This document shows positions 1 through 6,907 of a stretch of DNA of 18,836 nt, piece by piece. Numbering within the stretch: the stretch's first letter is position 1; each line of letters opens with the position of its first letter. Position numbers and translations under genes: made by a program. The DNA lies in NCBI GenBank assembly GCA_963743595.1, contig CAVURW010000049.1, positions 1 through 18,836 on the forward strand, in the 5' to 3' direction. This stretch comes from CAVURW01 sp963743595. Lineage in GTDB: Bacteria > Verrucomicrobiota > Verrucomicrobiia > Methylacidiphilales > UBA1321. The notes under the pieces were generated by a model that saw only the letters and a list, made by a program, of their open reading frames with translations, did not search any database and had not been told where the DNA came from.

Positions 1-75
1 GCGTTCGATTTCCCCCAATAAAACCAATGCGACGATCTCATTATCGTCCTGGATCGGGTCGGGGGAATCGCTCAT
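1..75 (-). CDS. Probable ECF RNA polymerase sigma factor, N-terminal 25 residues only
   Basis: An ATG at 75-73 on the minus strand opens a frame with no stop that runs off the left edge. The 25 visible residues contain DDNEIVALVLLGEIER. In ECF sigma factors the first helix of region 2 typically begins with an acidic residue, then a val/leu-rich stretch, then a G-D/E-x-x-x-F pattern, and this fits that pattern. If correct, the product would direct RNA polymerase to a small regulon. Only the start is present, so the DNA-binding region 4 cannot be examined. No clear ribosome binding site precedes the ATG. The call is a pattern match on a short peptide. Confidence 0.45.
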   Translation of the reverse strand, partial: MSDSPDPIQDDNEIVALVLLGEIER

Positions 76-83
76 CTACAGAC

Positions 84-167
84 TTGTACAACCAGAAGGT
101 AAAAAGGTTCCATTTATTCGAAAACGGTGCCCTGAGTGACAAAGATAATATCGCGGAACGCGCCATA
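84..167 (+). pseudogene. Remnant resembling the C-terminal part of an IS66-family transposase (TnpC)
   Basis: A short open stretch encodes LFENGALSDKDNIAERAI. IS66 transposases carry the conserved sequence F-x-x-G-x-x-x-x-D-N-N-x-A-E-R-A-I near their C-terminus, just before the RP-x-x-x-GRKN-x-LF motif. The match covers about 28 residues and the GRKNWLF part does not follow in this frame. There is no usable start and no inverted-repeat end nearby. It is best read as a decayed insertion-sequence scrap; chance similarity cannot be excluded at this length. Confidence 0.35.
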
Positions 168-309
168 GTTTCCCCTCTTGTGCCCTCCAATGGGAAGGCC
201 TCGCCAATCAGCCGGAAACGCCCGCTCGCCGGACCTTCCCGACTGCGTGACGAGTATCGAAGGTGATGCCCTGTAAGAGACTCGTCGCGCCTTGCGATTG
301 AGTCTCTAT

Positions 310-1566
310 ATGGAGCGTTGTTTCATCGCACTGATTCTGATAGCAGCGCTGAGCTCCCGCGCATTTCCGCAATCGCTCTCTCCCGACCACAAGTGGGAGG
401 TCACGGCCGGAAGTTGGTTTGTTGTGAAAAACATTAAAACGGGTGAAAGCCAGGGGCTGGACGTTATTGACACGACAATTACAGACGGGCAATCCGTGGA
501 AGAAAGGAAACCGGCCATTCTCGAAGAGTCAACACGACTTACCGCTTGGGTTTCTAATAGCCGACTGTTTTCTTTTCAAGGAAATCTAAAACGGGAGTAT
601 CACTACTCCATTTGTGCACTGAACGATGAGCAAAAGTGGGTCACGATCACTCCCTCTCTCGATCTCACACCCGTTATTCCAGGGACAGATGTCACCGCCG
701 TCGTTTCTCAATACAGTGATCGGTACACCCGATTCGAAAGCAGTGTTTTCGGCAAGTGGTTGTCGAACGACACTTTTACTTGGACCGACTCCCAACCGAA
801 TATTTTAGTGACTTCACGAATCACTTCACAATTTAAACAGGAAGACCTCGATTGTGAAGACCTCAACCTTTGGACGAAGCACGCCTCTGAGGATTTGAGA
901 GAAGGTCCCATTACGATTTCAGGCCAAGTTCAATTGGCGAACCCTACTGTTCATCGGTTTGTTTGGTTCCTTCAGAGTGCTTTAACTCTTGACGGTCCCC
1001 AAACGCCGGTCGTTCTCCAGCCAGAAAAAGGAGGCGGTCTATTGGACTTCGTAAAGACGGACACAACTGGTCACTTTACTGTACTGCTTGTTAGCTCTGG
1101 AACGGCCACCTACCACCGCACATGGTTGAATATCGCCGGCAAAGTCCGTTGCCTAGTAGCACCGTCTGCTGACGACGTCGGATGCGATACGATGATCTCC
1201 ACGGACCCAAAAAATCATAGCGGTACGGTTACCCTTTCTTCAAATCCTGGCGTAACGATCCAAGGTCAAGTGATGGGTTTCTCGCAACGTGACATCCACG
1301 TTCACATCCATTGTCGTCGACTGCTTTTCTACGACATCGACAAAACAGGCATCGCTCTGGATAAAGATGGTACTTTCACCTGGAAACATTGTCCCACCGA
1401 CGAAATTAGTGTTTCGGTATCTGATAAAGATTCCGATCTCACAATAAAAAGCATCGAGGCAAACGGGCAGCCGGTGGCTAACCTGGGTAACTTTTGCATT
1501 CCAAGAAGCATACCGGTGAATCTGAAGATCGTTGTGGATAGTCCGTTGGCTCAGTTCTCACCATGA
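310..1566 (+). CDS. Secreted protein with two carboxypeptidase-regulatory-like beta-sandwich repeats, function unknown
   Basis: Residues 1-20 (MERCFIALILIAALSSRAFP) form a signal peptide, so the 418-residue product is exported. The ATG at 310 is preferred to the in-frame TTG at 292 because it begins exactly at the basic n-region. The mature N-terminus (SPDHKWEV, then a V-V-K-N-x-x-T-G-E strand) resembles the opening of beta-propeller-like secreted proteins that I associate with Verrucomicrobiota. The C-terminal half holds two beta-rich stretches, each opening with I-S/Q-G-Q-V-x (ITISGQVQL and VTIQGQVMG). This suggests two carboxypeptidase-regulatory/SdrD-B-like sandwich domains, a structural or binding role rather than a catalytic one. 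No catalytic motif was seen. The gene stands alone and is followed by a terminator at 1631-1664. Function is not recognised. Confidence 0.72.
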   Translation: MERCFIALILIAALSSRAFPQSLSPDHKWEVTAGSWFVVKNIKTGESQGLDVIDTTITDGQSVEERKPAILEESTRLTAWVSNSRLFSFQGNLKREYHYSICALNDEQKWVTITPSLDLTPVIPGTDVTAVVSQYSDRYTRFESSVFGKWLSNDTFTWTDSQPNILVTSRITSQFKQEDLDCEDLNLWTKHASEDLREGPITISGQVQLANPTVHRFVWFLQSALTLDGPQTPVVLQPEKGGGLLDFVKTDTTGHFTVLLVSSGTATYHRTWLNIAGKVRCLVAPSADDVGCDTMISTDPKNHSGTVTLSSNPGVTIQGQVMGFSQRDIHVHIHCRRLLFYDIDKTGIALDKDGTFTWKHCPTDEISVSVSDKDSDLTIKSIEANGQPVANLGNFCIPRSIPVNLKIVVDSPLAQFSP

Positions 1567-1630
1567 CCTAGCCGATAGCTGGAAGCATCTTATCCGAACG
1601 TGATGGAAGAAATTTGATGGAGCGGCTATT

Positions 1631-1664
1631 TCGGGGCTGTTTGGCCCCGGATTGGTGTTTTTTT
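1631..1664 (+). terminator. Rho-independent terminator
   Basis: A 6-base GC stem, CGGGGC (1632-1637) with GCCCCG (1644-1649), has a six-base loop and is followed after a short gap by a run of seven T (1658-1664). It lies 65 bases after the stop of the secreted-protein gene, where that transcript would be expected to end. Confidence 0.65.
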
Positions 1665-1871
1665 AAAAAGTGGTCTTGATCGGGAGTCCAAGAATAATCC
1701 CGGCGTCGTCCCGCAATATCTAAGTAGGGTCCCAGTGGAGTCCCACGGTTGTCCCAAATAACGCGATTTTTTGGCGTTCATTGGAACCACGCTGGGACAT
1801 TCTTTGTATATTCGCAAATGTACCGCCTCTTGTATCCGCGTACTGTCCCCAATATTGTCCCAGCATCATCC
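1665..1871. repeat. Gene-free stretch with scattered GTCCC/TCCCA motifs
   Basis: No credible gene is seen here. The short motif GTCCC(A/C/G) occurs at about 1708, 1730, 1740, 1750, 1846 and 1857, with a related ATCCCAG at about 1868 and the inverse TGGGAC at 1794. Spacing is irregular, from 10 to about 95 bases. Such clusters can be protein-binding sites, for example arm-type sites of a tyrosine recombinase, but no recombinase gene is adjacent. The motif count is what the sequence shows; any binding role is inference. Confidence 0.35.
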
Positions 1872-2072
1872 CAGACAAAGCTTAAGCCGAAGGCTTAAGC
1901 AAGTGTCTGATTGTCGGCAGGGTCGAGACCGAAAACCAAACCCACAGTTTGGGTTTGAGGGCTTCCGAGCAGGTCGACAATTCGTGCTGATCTCGGAAAG
2001 CTCACACCAAACAAAAAAGGGTCGACTTCAGAACAGGTGCGGCGCAACGGGGTTTGCATCCCCCTCCCTGTT
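1872..2072. ncRNA. Cluster of four stable hairpins, candidate structured RNA or recombination/binding site
   Basis: Four hairpins follow one another in 200 bases. H1: CAGACA (1872-1877) pairs with TGTCTG (1904-1909), enclosing a perfect 9-base stem GCTTAAGCC/GGCTTAAGC with a GAA loop (1880-1900). H2: CAAACCCA (1937-1944) pairs with TGGGTTTG (1950-1957). H3: GCTTCCGAG (1961-1969) pairs with CTCGGAAAGC (1992-2001) with one bulged A, extended by CAG/CTG. H4: AACAGG (2032-2037) pairs with CCTGTT (2067-2072), enclosing GGGG/CCCC. An alternative long-range stem ATTGTCG (1910-1916)/CGACAAT (1975-1981) competes with H3. The overlapping 127-residue reading frame has no plausible start signal. I do not recognise a known RNA family; strand is undetermined. 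Confidence 0.35.
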
Positions 2073-2307
2073 GATGATCGAGATTGCCGGTTCACTTGTG
2101 CTTACTGATGTCTGGTTAACTGGTCACCGAGAAAAATGTGTCGTCATCGCTTAGCCTGTTCAAGAGAGTTGATCAATCCCTGATTTAGGGATCTACTATG
2201 CTGAAGCATTGGGATCAGTTGCGAAACTACATTTGATCGAATCTTTTGCGGATAGCTTCTTGGTACTGAAATGAAGGTTCGGCTGCCTACTCGCGATTCC
2301 AAGTATA
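2073..2307. other. Intergenic stretch, no gene recognised
   Basis: Nothing protein-like is seen. The only structure noted is a small hairpin ATCCCT (2176-2181)/AGGGAT (2187-2192) with a five-base loop. The stretch ends at the stop of the minus-strand small secreted protein. Confidence 0.4.
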
Positions 2308-2580
2308 TTATAAGATATAGGTCATTCTCTGTTTTTTCTCCGTCTTCTTCTCCAGACGCGAAACGACAGAGTTAGGTGTGCCTATCGATTCTTTATCTAA
2401 ATGAATAACCTTCCATGCAAACGACTTCGTCTTTGTTTCTTCAGTAATATAGCTGTTGAAATCGTTGCTGTTTAAGCCCCATGGCGTGAAATCTAGCGTA
2501 GGTTCGCTAGCTAAAACACGTTCTGAAGTCAACACGCTAATTAAAACTATTAGTACGGGCCTAAAAACTAGGTTTACCAT
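2308..2580 (-). CDS. Small secreted protein downstream of an Rhs C-terminal module, unknown function
   Basis: The 90-residue product begins with a signal peptide (MVNLVFRPVLIVLISVLTSE, probable cleavage after VLA-S near residue 25). A mature acidic/polar domain follows, ending in a Lys-rich C-terminus (SRLEKKTEKKQRMTYIL). An AGGAGG at 2598-2593 lies 12 bases before the ATG at 2580 and 6 bases before an in-frame GTG at 2586, so either could start translation; ATG gives the cleaner signal peptide. A TATAAT element lies just upstream. The gene sits about 140 bases beyond the end of the Rhs module on the same strand, which is where polymorphic-toxin immunity genes usually lie. An immunity role is inference from position only. 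No family is recognised. Confidence 0.6.
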   Translation of the reverse strand: MVNLVFRPVLIVLISVLTSERVLASEPTLDFTPWGLNSNDFNSYITEETKTKSFAWKVIHLDKESIGTPNSVVSRLEKKTEKKQRMTYIL

Positions 2581-2614
2581 TCGCACAGCTAACCTCCTCA
2601 AGCCATAATCTGGT

Positions 2615-2620
2615 ATTATA
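2615..2620 (-). promoter_or_regulatory. Candidate -10 element (TATAAT) for the small secreted protein gene
   Basis: The minus strand reads TATAAT at 2620-2615, 35 bases upstream of the ATG at 2580, and is followed by the strong AGGAGG ribosome binding site. No good -35 box is found at 16-18 bases spacing (the best candidates are TGGCCA and CTGGCC), so the promoter assignment is tentative. Confidence 0.4.
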
Positions 2621-2720
2621 TGAATTCATAGGTACTTGGCCAGCCGAGGGACCATTGCGGCTGTCAAAACATTCCCCAGCTATACAGCCAGCAGAAACGG
2701 GTGGTTGATGCATACGTATA

Positions 2721-3785
2721 TCATTTCGAACCGTTCCGTTTGGTGATAATCGTTACTGGTGGCTGTCCAGGTGTTGTAACTGATGGAGTGCCTGCCGGGA
2801 AACTGTCACCAGCTTGATATTGCGACGGTGGTTTTGGAACGACATCATAAAGGCCTGGGGGGTGATCCATATGGCAAGAATGGGCCGATCCTGGTGTTTG
2901 AGAAGGAAAATTATAGCCGGTATTAGAATCAAAAGGGGGACCGGGTTTCGCTCCTTCAATTTCAAATCTGCATTTAATTGGTCCACATAAATTCTCCTTA
3001 CATCTCCTGCAGTGAATAACGGCACGTCCCAGCTTCTTGGGAGTAAGTCCGAGAGCATCGACATTATCAGCAGGGTCATCCAAGACGTACGAATACAGAT
3101 TAGGCCCTGATTCGGCAATGGGGTCTCTGGAGAGCCATCTGCCTGTTTTCGGATCGAATGCTCTGTAGAGAGTCAGATACAACCCGCTAGTCGTATGATT
3201 ATAATAGGTAGCATACTGGACCGTGGGTAACGTTGTTCCTGACACAACGGTAGTCCTCCCGTATACGTCATAACTCAATCGAGAAGTAATCGCTCCCGTA
3301 GTGCTTATAAACTCTCTCGTAGACCCCAAATGGTCGGATGTGTAGAAATACGCCGTGCCAGACTGTTGTTCGCCTTGGCCGTAGAATCGTTTTTGAACGA
3401 CGTTGGTGGCGTTGCGTTCTTCGGCCATGGAATTGCCCACCCACACGTAGAGTTTGGTGCTGATAACGGTACCAGAACTGTTTTTCTCAATAATGGAAGT
3501 GCGCCGGGAACTGCCGTCGTAGGCGAAGTTGCTGGTGGCCACAAAGCCTTGCAGTCGCTGGTTAACTAGGATCGATCTCTCCGTGCCTAGCATGGCTGCA
3601 CCGATTAAGTTCAATTCAAGAATCGCGCCCTGTTGATCGACCGAAAAATAGCCGACTGGCGCAAAATCATAGAGATCTGTGAACGTAGCGGCTAGCGCTT
3701 CGGACGTATCGCGCTCCTGCAATTCCTGATTTTGCAGTTCCAGCTCGATTTGATGCACCTGAAGCTCGTGTACTAGTCGCTTCAA
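2721..3785 (-). CDS. Rhs-repeat C-terminal core with Cys-rich variable tail, fused to a PAS-domain fragment
   Basis: Residues 1-82 of this 354-residue frame are not Rhs. They read as the start of a PAS sensor (HQIELELQNQELQ, DLYDFAPVGYFSVDQQGAIL). From about residue 84 the sequence becomes a classic Rhs core: YD repeats (FAYDGSSRRTSIIEKN), DHLGSTRE at 151-158, and the core-ending signature LYRAFDPKTGRWLSRDPI followed by NLYSYVLDDPADNVDALGL at 229-247. Residues 248-354 form a unique tail with C-R-R-C-x4-C-x4-C around 259-272 and an H-S-C-H-M-D-H cluster at 302-308. In Rhs proteins the part after the DPLGL-type junction is the toxin or effector domain; this one is unrecognised. The long upstream Rhs shell is missing, so this is probably an orphan module captured by recombination. 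The frame begins at TTG with no clear ribosome site, so expression is doubtful. Confidence 0.7.
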   Translation of the reverse strand: MKRLVHELQVHQIELELQNQELQERDTSEALAATFTDLYDFAPVGYFSVDQQGAILELNLIGAAMLGTERSILVNQRLQGFVATSNFAYDGSSRRTSIIEKNSSGTVISTKLYVWVGNSMAEERNATNVVQKRFYGQGEQQSGTAYFYTSDHLGSTREFISTTGAITSRLSYDVYGRTTVVSGTTLPTVQYATYYNHTTSGLYLTLYRAFDPKTGRWLSRDPIAESGPNLYSYVLDDPADNVDALGLTPKKLGRAVIHCRRCKENLCGPIKCRFEIEGAKPGPPFDSNTGYNFPSQTPGSAHSCHMDHPPGLYDVVPKPPSQYQAGDSFPAGTPSVTTPGQPPVTIITKRNGSK

Positions 3786-3886
3786 TTCAGCGCCAGATCG
3801 CGGGGCGGAGGCACTAGCGGGCTCTCCTTTCCTGCTCGACGCCGCAGATCTTCGACATGGGCCTTAGGGTTATTCTTTTTTGTCAT
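3537..3886 (-). pseudogene. Truncated, frameshifted PAS-domain sensor gene, 5' part
   Basis: An ATG at 3886 starts MTKKNNPKAHVEDLRRRAGK, which looks like the usual N-terminus of PAS sensor/histidine kinase proteins. That frame stops within 35 codons. The homologous sequence continues in another frame as APRSGAELKRLVHELQ and then the PAS domain, so a small indel has occurred between about 3800 and 3830. The PAS sequence (FAPVGYFSVDQQG, LNLIGAAMLGTERS) ends abruptly at about 3540 (RLQGFVA), where Rhs sequence takes over. The kinase or output domain is absent. The gene is therefore broken twice: a frameshift in the linker and a 3' truncation by the Rhs junction. Confidence 0.6.
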
Positions 3887-4063
3887 CGCAGCACGCTTTT
3901 CAACCGCTGGTTTGCAGGGGCAAGCGCTCACGCACTTCAGCCTTCAGGCCCCTTCCGCCCCCATCGTCCTTGTTTCATCGCGAAAGGACAAGCTTGGTAG
4001 GTCACGCGCCGTTATTGTGAAACGCACGGCTATCGATAATGCCGCAAGCAAGAGCCGTGTAAC
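3887..4063. other. Intergenic region with an inverted repeat after the autotransporter gene
   Basis: No gene is seen. CACGGCT and AGCCGTG form a 7-base inverted repeat with a roughly 21-base loop between about 4024 and 4058, just beyond the stop of the minus-strand autotransporter gene. No T run follows on the minus strand, so it is at best a weak or Rho-assisted terminator. Confidence 0.3.
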
Positions 4064-6073
4064 CTAAAACGAGATTTTTACCCCGGCCTGCACGGACTGC
4101 GCGAAATAATCGCTTTGTCCTACGTTGATATAGTAACTGGCAAAGAGAGAAAGTGTTTGCTTCAGCTGAGCGTCGAGCCCGATATCTGCCAAGGCTGACT
4201 CGGGGCTGACTCTCGGTGTTTCGACTGTGAAATAGCCGTTATCTAAATCACTAAATTGACTGGTAATACCGCGAACACTATCGAAAAACTCGTGCTGCCA
4301 GGAAGCACTGCAGTGGGCAACTAAATTGACTCCGTTAAAGTTGAAGGCATACCGGCCTCGTCCTCCCAGGCGGCTTCGGAACGAGTCACTTTCGTTCCGA
4401 CTAACATCTAAATTCCCGCTTTTGAGCCCCGTTTCGCTGTAGCTATCCACATTGAGATGCGTGTAGTGAACGCCGAACGCCGGGCCATATGTGAACGGCC
4501 CATCGTGGACATCATATCCTGCGTCCGTATTGATCATCGCTTGCCACCCAGTCGGAGAACTCACAGCCGTGCCACCACACGGGAGATTGACCTCTCTGCT
4601 TTGCCTGTATTCGTCGAAGGTAAAAGTTCCGAGAGTATTCGAATACCAACCATTGTCGGCGTACGAGGCGTAAAACCCTGGAGAATAAGCGTCCAAGCTC
4701 GCATTTGATCCGATATTGTCAAGAGCGGCTCCTGTATGGTTGTAGCCAAACAGTAGCCCCGCCAGAAAATGAGAAGTAAATCGATAGTCTTGTCCTAAAA
4801 GCACAGCTTCAGAAGTAGAATCACTGTGAGCGAGCCCCGTGTAGGCATCCGAGTACGTCTGCCCGAGAATCACATTGCCCGAAATCAGTGTATCCCATTT
4901 GCTGTTACTACCGACAACGGACGAATTGCTCGAGGCATTTAAACGATTGTAGATGCCTTGTAACACCGGATCTGAGTTCGACGCATTGAGTGTTAAACTG
5001 GATACATCTAAGCCACTGCTGGAGAGCAAGTCGCTGTTTGGGTCTCGCCTTCCAGCCAGGTAATTGTCCATTTCCTGAATGACGAAGTCATCATATTCAA
5101 ATGCCGCTGCACCCGCGAAGACTTCAAATTTAAGTGGGTCAAGTTCATCCAAGTAACCGGGCAGCGAATTAGGGTCATTAAGGACTGCTTTGGAGAGACA
5201 GTTGAGCAAGGAGTCGGTCTTTCCATTGAGGAGTGCACGATTTAGATAAGCGGCCACTGAGCTCTGGTTTGGAGTGAGACCGACGAGCCCAAAGATGACA
5301 TCGAATTGATTTGGATTTTCCAGAAAGAGGGTTCCTGCCGGGAAAATAACTTCAAATCGCGCATCCACCGGTGCTCCATCATAGTAAGTAATCGTAACAG
5401 GATACAGTCCCGCGGTAAGGTACTCTGCCGTGCCTGAAATTAGGCGAGCGGCATGAAGACCCCCATTACTGATAACGTACACTCCATTGATATTTATAGA
5501 ACCCCCGTCATCTGCCCGAATCGAGTAAGTTAACGGTTGATTAACTAGTGACGGTGGTATGTAAATGTAACCCGTAATCGATAGAAAAGTTCCGACTCCA
5601 GGAAGGTGCTTAGGAGTGACGGTCGATATAAAGACATTTCCACTCGAATAGGTCAGATTGTTATTATTGTAAACGAGAGTAGAACCATCTCCTTGCAAGA
5701 AGCTGCTGAGCGGGACGTTATCCGCAAATGTTGCCACTCCATAATTGATGCCGTTACTGGTGTTAACTTGGAAACTCCCCACCATTCTGGCATCAAACAT
5801 CGATTGGCTCAGGATAGTACTTGAAGAAAGGTTGCTGGGGGCCGAACCTAGGGTGGTATAATTTGCATCGAAGCGGTAAACAGACCCACTTATTGAGTTC
5901 GAGATCGTATTGGGTGCGCCCTGGAGGTTCGTTGGGGGTATGATTACGGTATTTCCGCAGGCGGCGTTGAGTAGACAAAAAAGCGTTAAGCACGGAAATA
6001 ATTTCAAGATATGGTCAGGGATAGGAGTTTTCGATGTGCACTCAGCGACATTTTCATTAACTTTATGAGGCAT
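4064..6073 (-). CDS. Autotransporter (type Va-like) outer-membrane beta-barrel protein with PA14-like passenger
   Basis: The 669-residue product has a hydrophobic export signal at about 22-39 (ILKLFPCLTLFCLLNAACG). A beta-rich passenger follows, whose residues 95-250 resemble a PA14 domain (SIRADDGGSININGVYV, then AEYLTAGLYPVTITYYDG). PA14 domains usually bind carbohydrate. A linker at 260-390 (LTPNQSSVAAYLNRAL, LPGYLDELDPLKF) matches the region just before autotransporter barrels. Residues about 395-669 are alternating amphipathic strands ending in QAGVKISF; the terminal Phe is the barrel-assembly signature of outer-membrane proteins. It would insert in the outer membrane and expose or release the passenger. 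The passenger is short and has no protease triad. The start ATG at 6073 is weakly supported; an A/G-rich stretch precedes it. Confidence 0.82.
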   Translation of the reverse strand: MPHKVNENVAECTSKTPIPDHILKLFPCLTLFCLLNAACGNTVIIPPTNLQGAPNTISNSISGSVYRFDANYTTLGSAPSNLSSSTILSQSMFDARMVGSFQVNTSNGINYGVATFADNVPLSSFLQGDGSTLVYNNNNLTYSSGNVFISTVTPKHLPGVGTFLSITGYIYIPPSLVNQPLTYSIRADDGGSININGVYVISNGGLHAARLISGTAEYLTAGLYPVTITYYDGAPVDARFEVIFPAGTLFLENPNQFDVIFGLVGLTPNQSSVAAYLNRALLNGKTDSLLNCLSKAVLNDPNSLPGYLDELDPLKFEVFAGAAAFEYDDFVIQEMDNYLAGRRDPNSDLLSSSGLDVSSLTLNASNSDPVLQGIYNRLNASSNSSVVGSNSKWDTLISGNVILGQTYSDAYTGLAHSDSTSEAVLLGQDYRFTSHFLAGLLFGYNHTGAALDNIGSNASLDAYSPGFYASYADNGWYSNTLGTFTFDEYRQSREVNLPCGGTAVSSPTGWQAMINTDAGYDVHDGPFTYGPAFGVHYTHLNVDSYSETGLKSGNLDVSRNESDSFRSRLGGRGRYAFNFNGVNLVAHCSASWQHEFFDSVRGITSQFSDLDNGYFTVETPRVSPESALADIGLDAQLKQTLSLFASYYINVGQSDYFAQSVQAGVKISF

Positions 6074-6196
6074 AGATATCTTTTCTTTTAGATCGAAGTG
6101 GCCGGTCTCATGAATTGGAACTAGAGCTTGACCTGAACTACCACTTTAACCGGTTGTAGATTTGATTCTATGGGGTCTCCACCCCACAACTCGATG

Positions 6197-6585
6197 GGTG
6201 TCGCTCATTATCGAAAAGCAAGGAATCAACGCTCCTGATGGTGCTTTGGGGCGCGAGGTGTTCGGTCGCTTTGAGATATGACCCTGGATGGTCCAAACTC
6301 GGAGATGTACCCAATGCGCTTGCTTCTGCCTGCTACGGTCGTGACAATTTTGGCGTGGGTCACTCCTTTTATGTCTTCCGGACGAAGGACGACCCGGCTC
6401 CGACGCGGGGCTTAAGGAGGGTGATCAGATCCTTTCCATAATGATTTTGCCCGACATAAAGGACGCCTTTGCAAAGATCGGAATTCATTCCCTAGTTGTA
6501 CAGTCTGTCGGCAAGAAACGAACCCTCGAATAAAAATCACTGAACCGTCAACAATGGGAGAGTAGTCCCGGAGTTTGTGACTATC
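6197..6585 (+). pseudogene. Decayed partial copy of the Sel1/aspartyl-protease/PDZ gene (3' end)
   Basis: This stretch aligns along its length with 10787-11228, the 3' end of the intact protease gene, in the same orientation. Shared runs include the second-lobe strand region, the PDZ-like region (CGGGGCTTAAGGAGGGTGAT) and even bases past the stop (GGGAGAGTAGTCCC). The copy is 389 bases against 442 and carries several small deletions (about 7, 24 and 22 bases) and frameshifts, so no continuous reading frame remains. The Sel1 repeats and the first protease lobe are absent. It is a relic of a duplicated gene, now separated from the intact copy by the transglutaminase pair. Confidence 0.85.
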
Positions 6586-6907
6586 GGCTTTCGATGTTCC
6601 AGACGGAATAGGGTCTCCCAGGTGCGGCGTAGCCCTTTCTCTAAACTAGGGATTGGTAAAGTCGGTGCTGGTGCCGTCAAGAAAATCTTTTATACGAAAG
6701 CAAAGCTGTTATCTTACTATTAGCCAATCCGGGATCAATTACAATCGGCAAGCTGCAAGCAGGGATTGAAGGCATCAGGCATAATGCACTGGCTAAGCGT
6801 CCTCAGGTATTTCTCTCCTCCTACAAGTCTGACGTTACTTTGGTATGGCCTTTGCGTTGGACTGGGCACTGCAAATTTATGAAATCTGTCTCTCCTCAAG
6901 GTCCTGG
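6586..6907 (+). other. Intergenic stretch before the transglutaminase genes
   Basis: No assignable gene. An open stretch from about 6690 includes ANPGSITIGKLQAGIEGI and continues past 6890 in a frame different from the transglutaminase, but it has no start and no recognised family. The segment may be another degraded coding fragment. An AAGG at 6898-6901 is placed 6 bases before the ATG at 6908 and supports that start for the next gene. Confidence 0.3.

Noticed and set aside
1910..1981. Integron attC-like folded site (ATTGTCG/CGACAAT ends)
   Set aside because: The consensus core ends (RYYYAAC and GTTRRRY) are absent and no integrase or cassette array is present.
1771..2154. 127-residue plus-strand open frame
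   Set aside because: It runs through the four hairpins, has no ribosome site and an unprotein-like composition; the hairpins explain the region better.
3330..3569. 79-residue plus-strand open frame across the PAS-Rhs junction
   Set aside because: It is antisense to clear Rhs sequence and is a codon-bias shadow.
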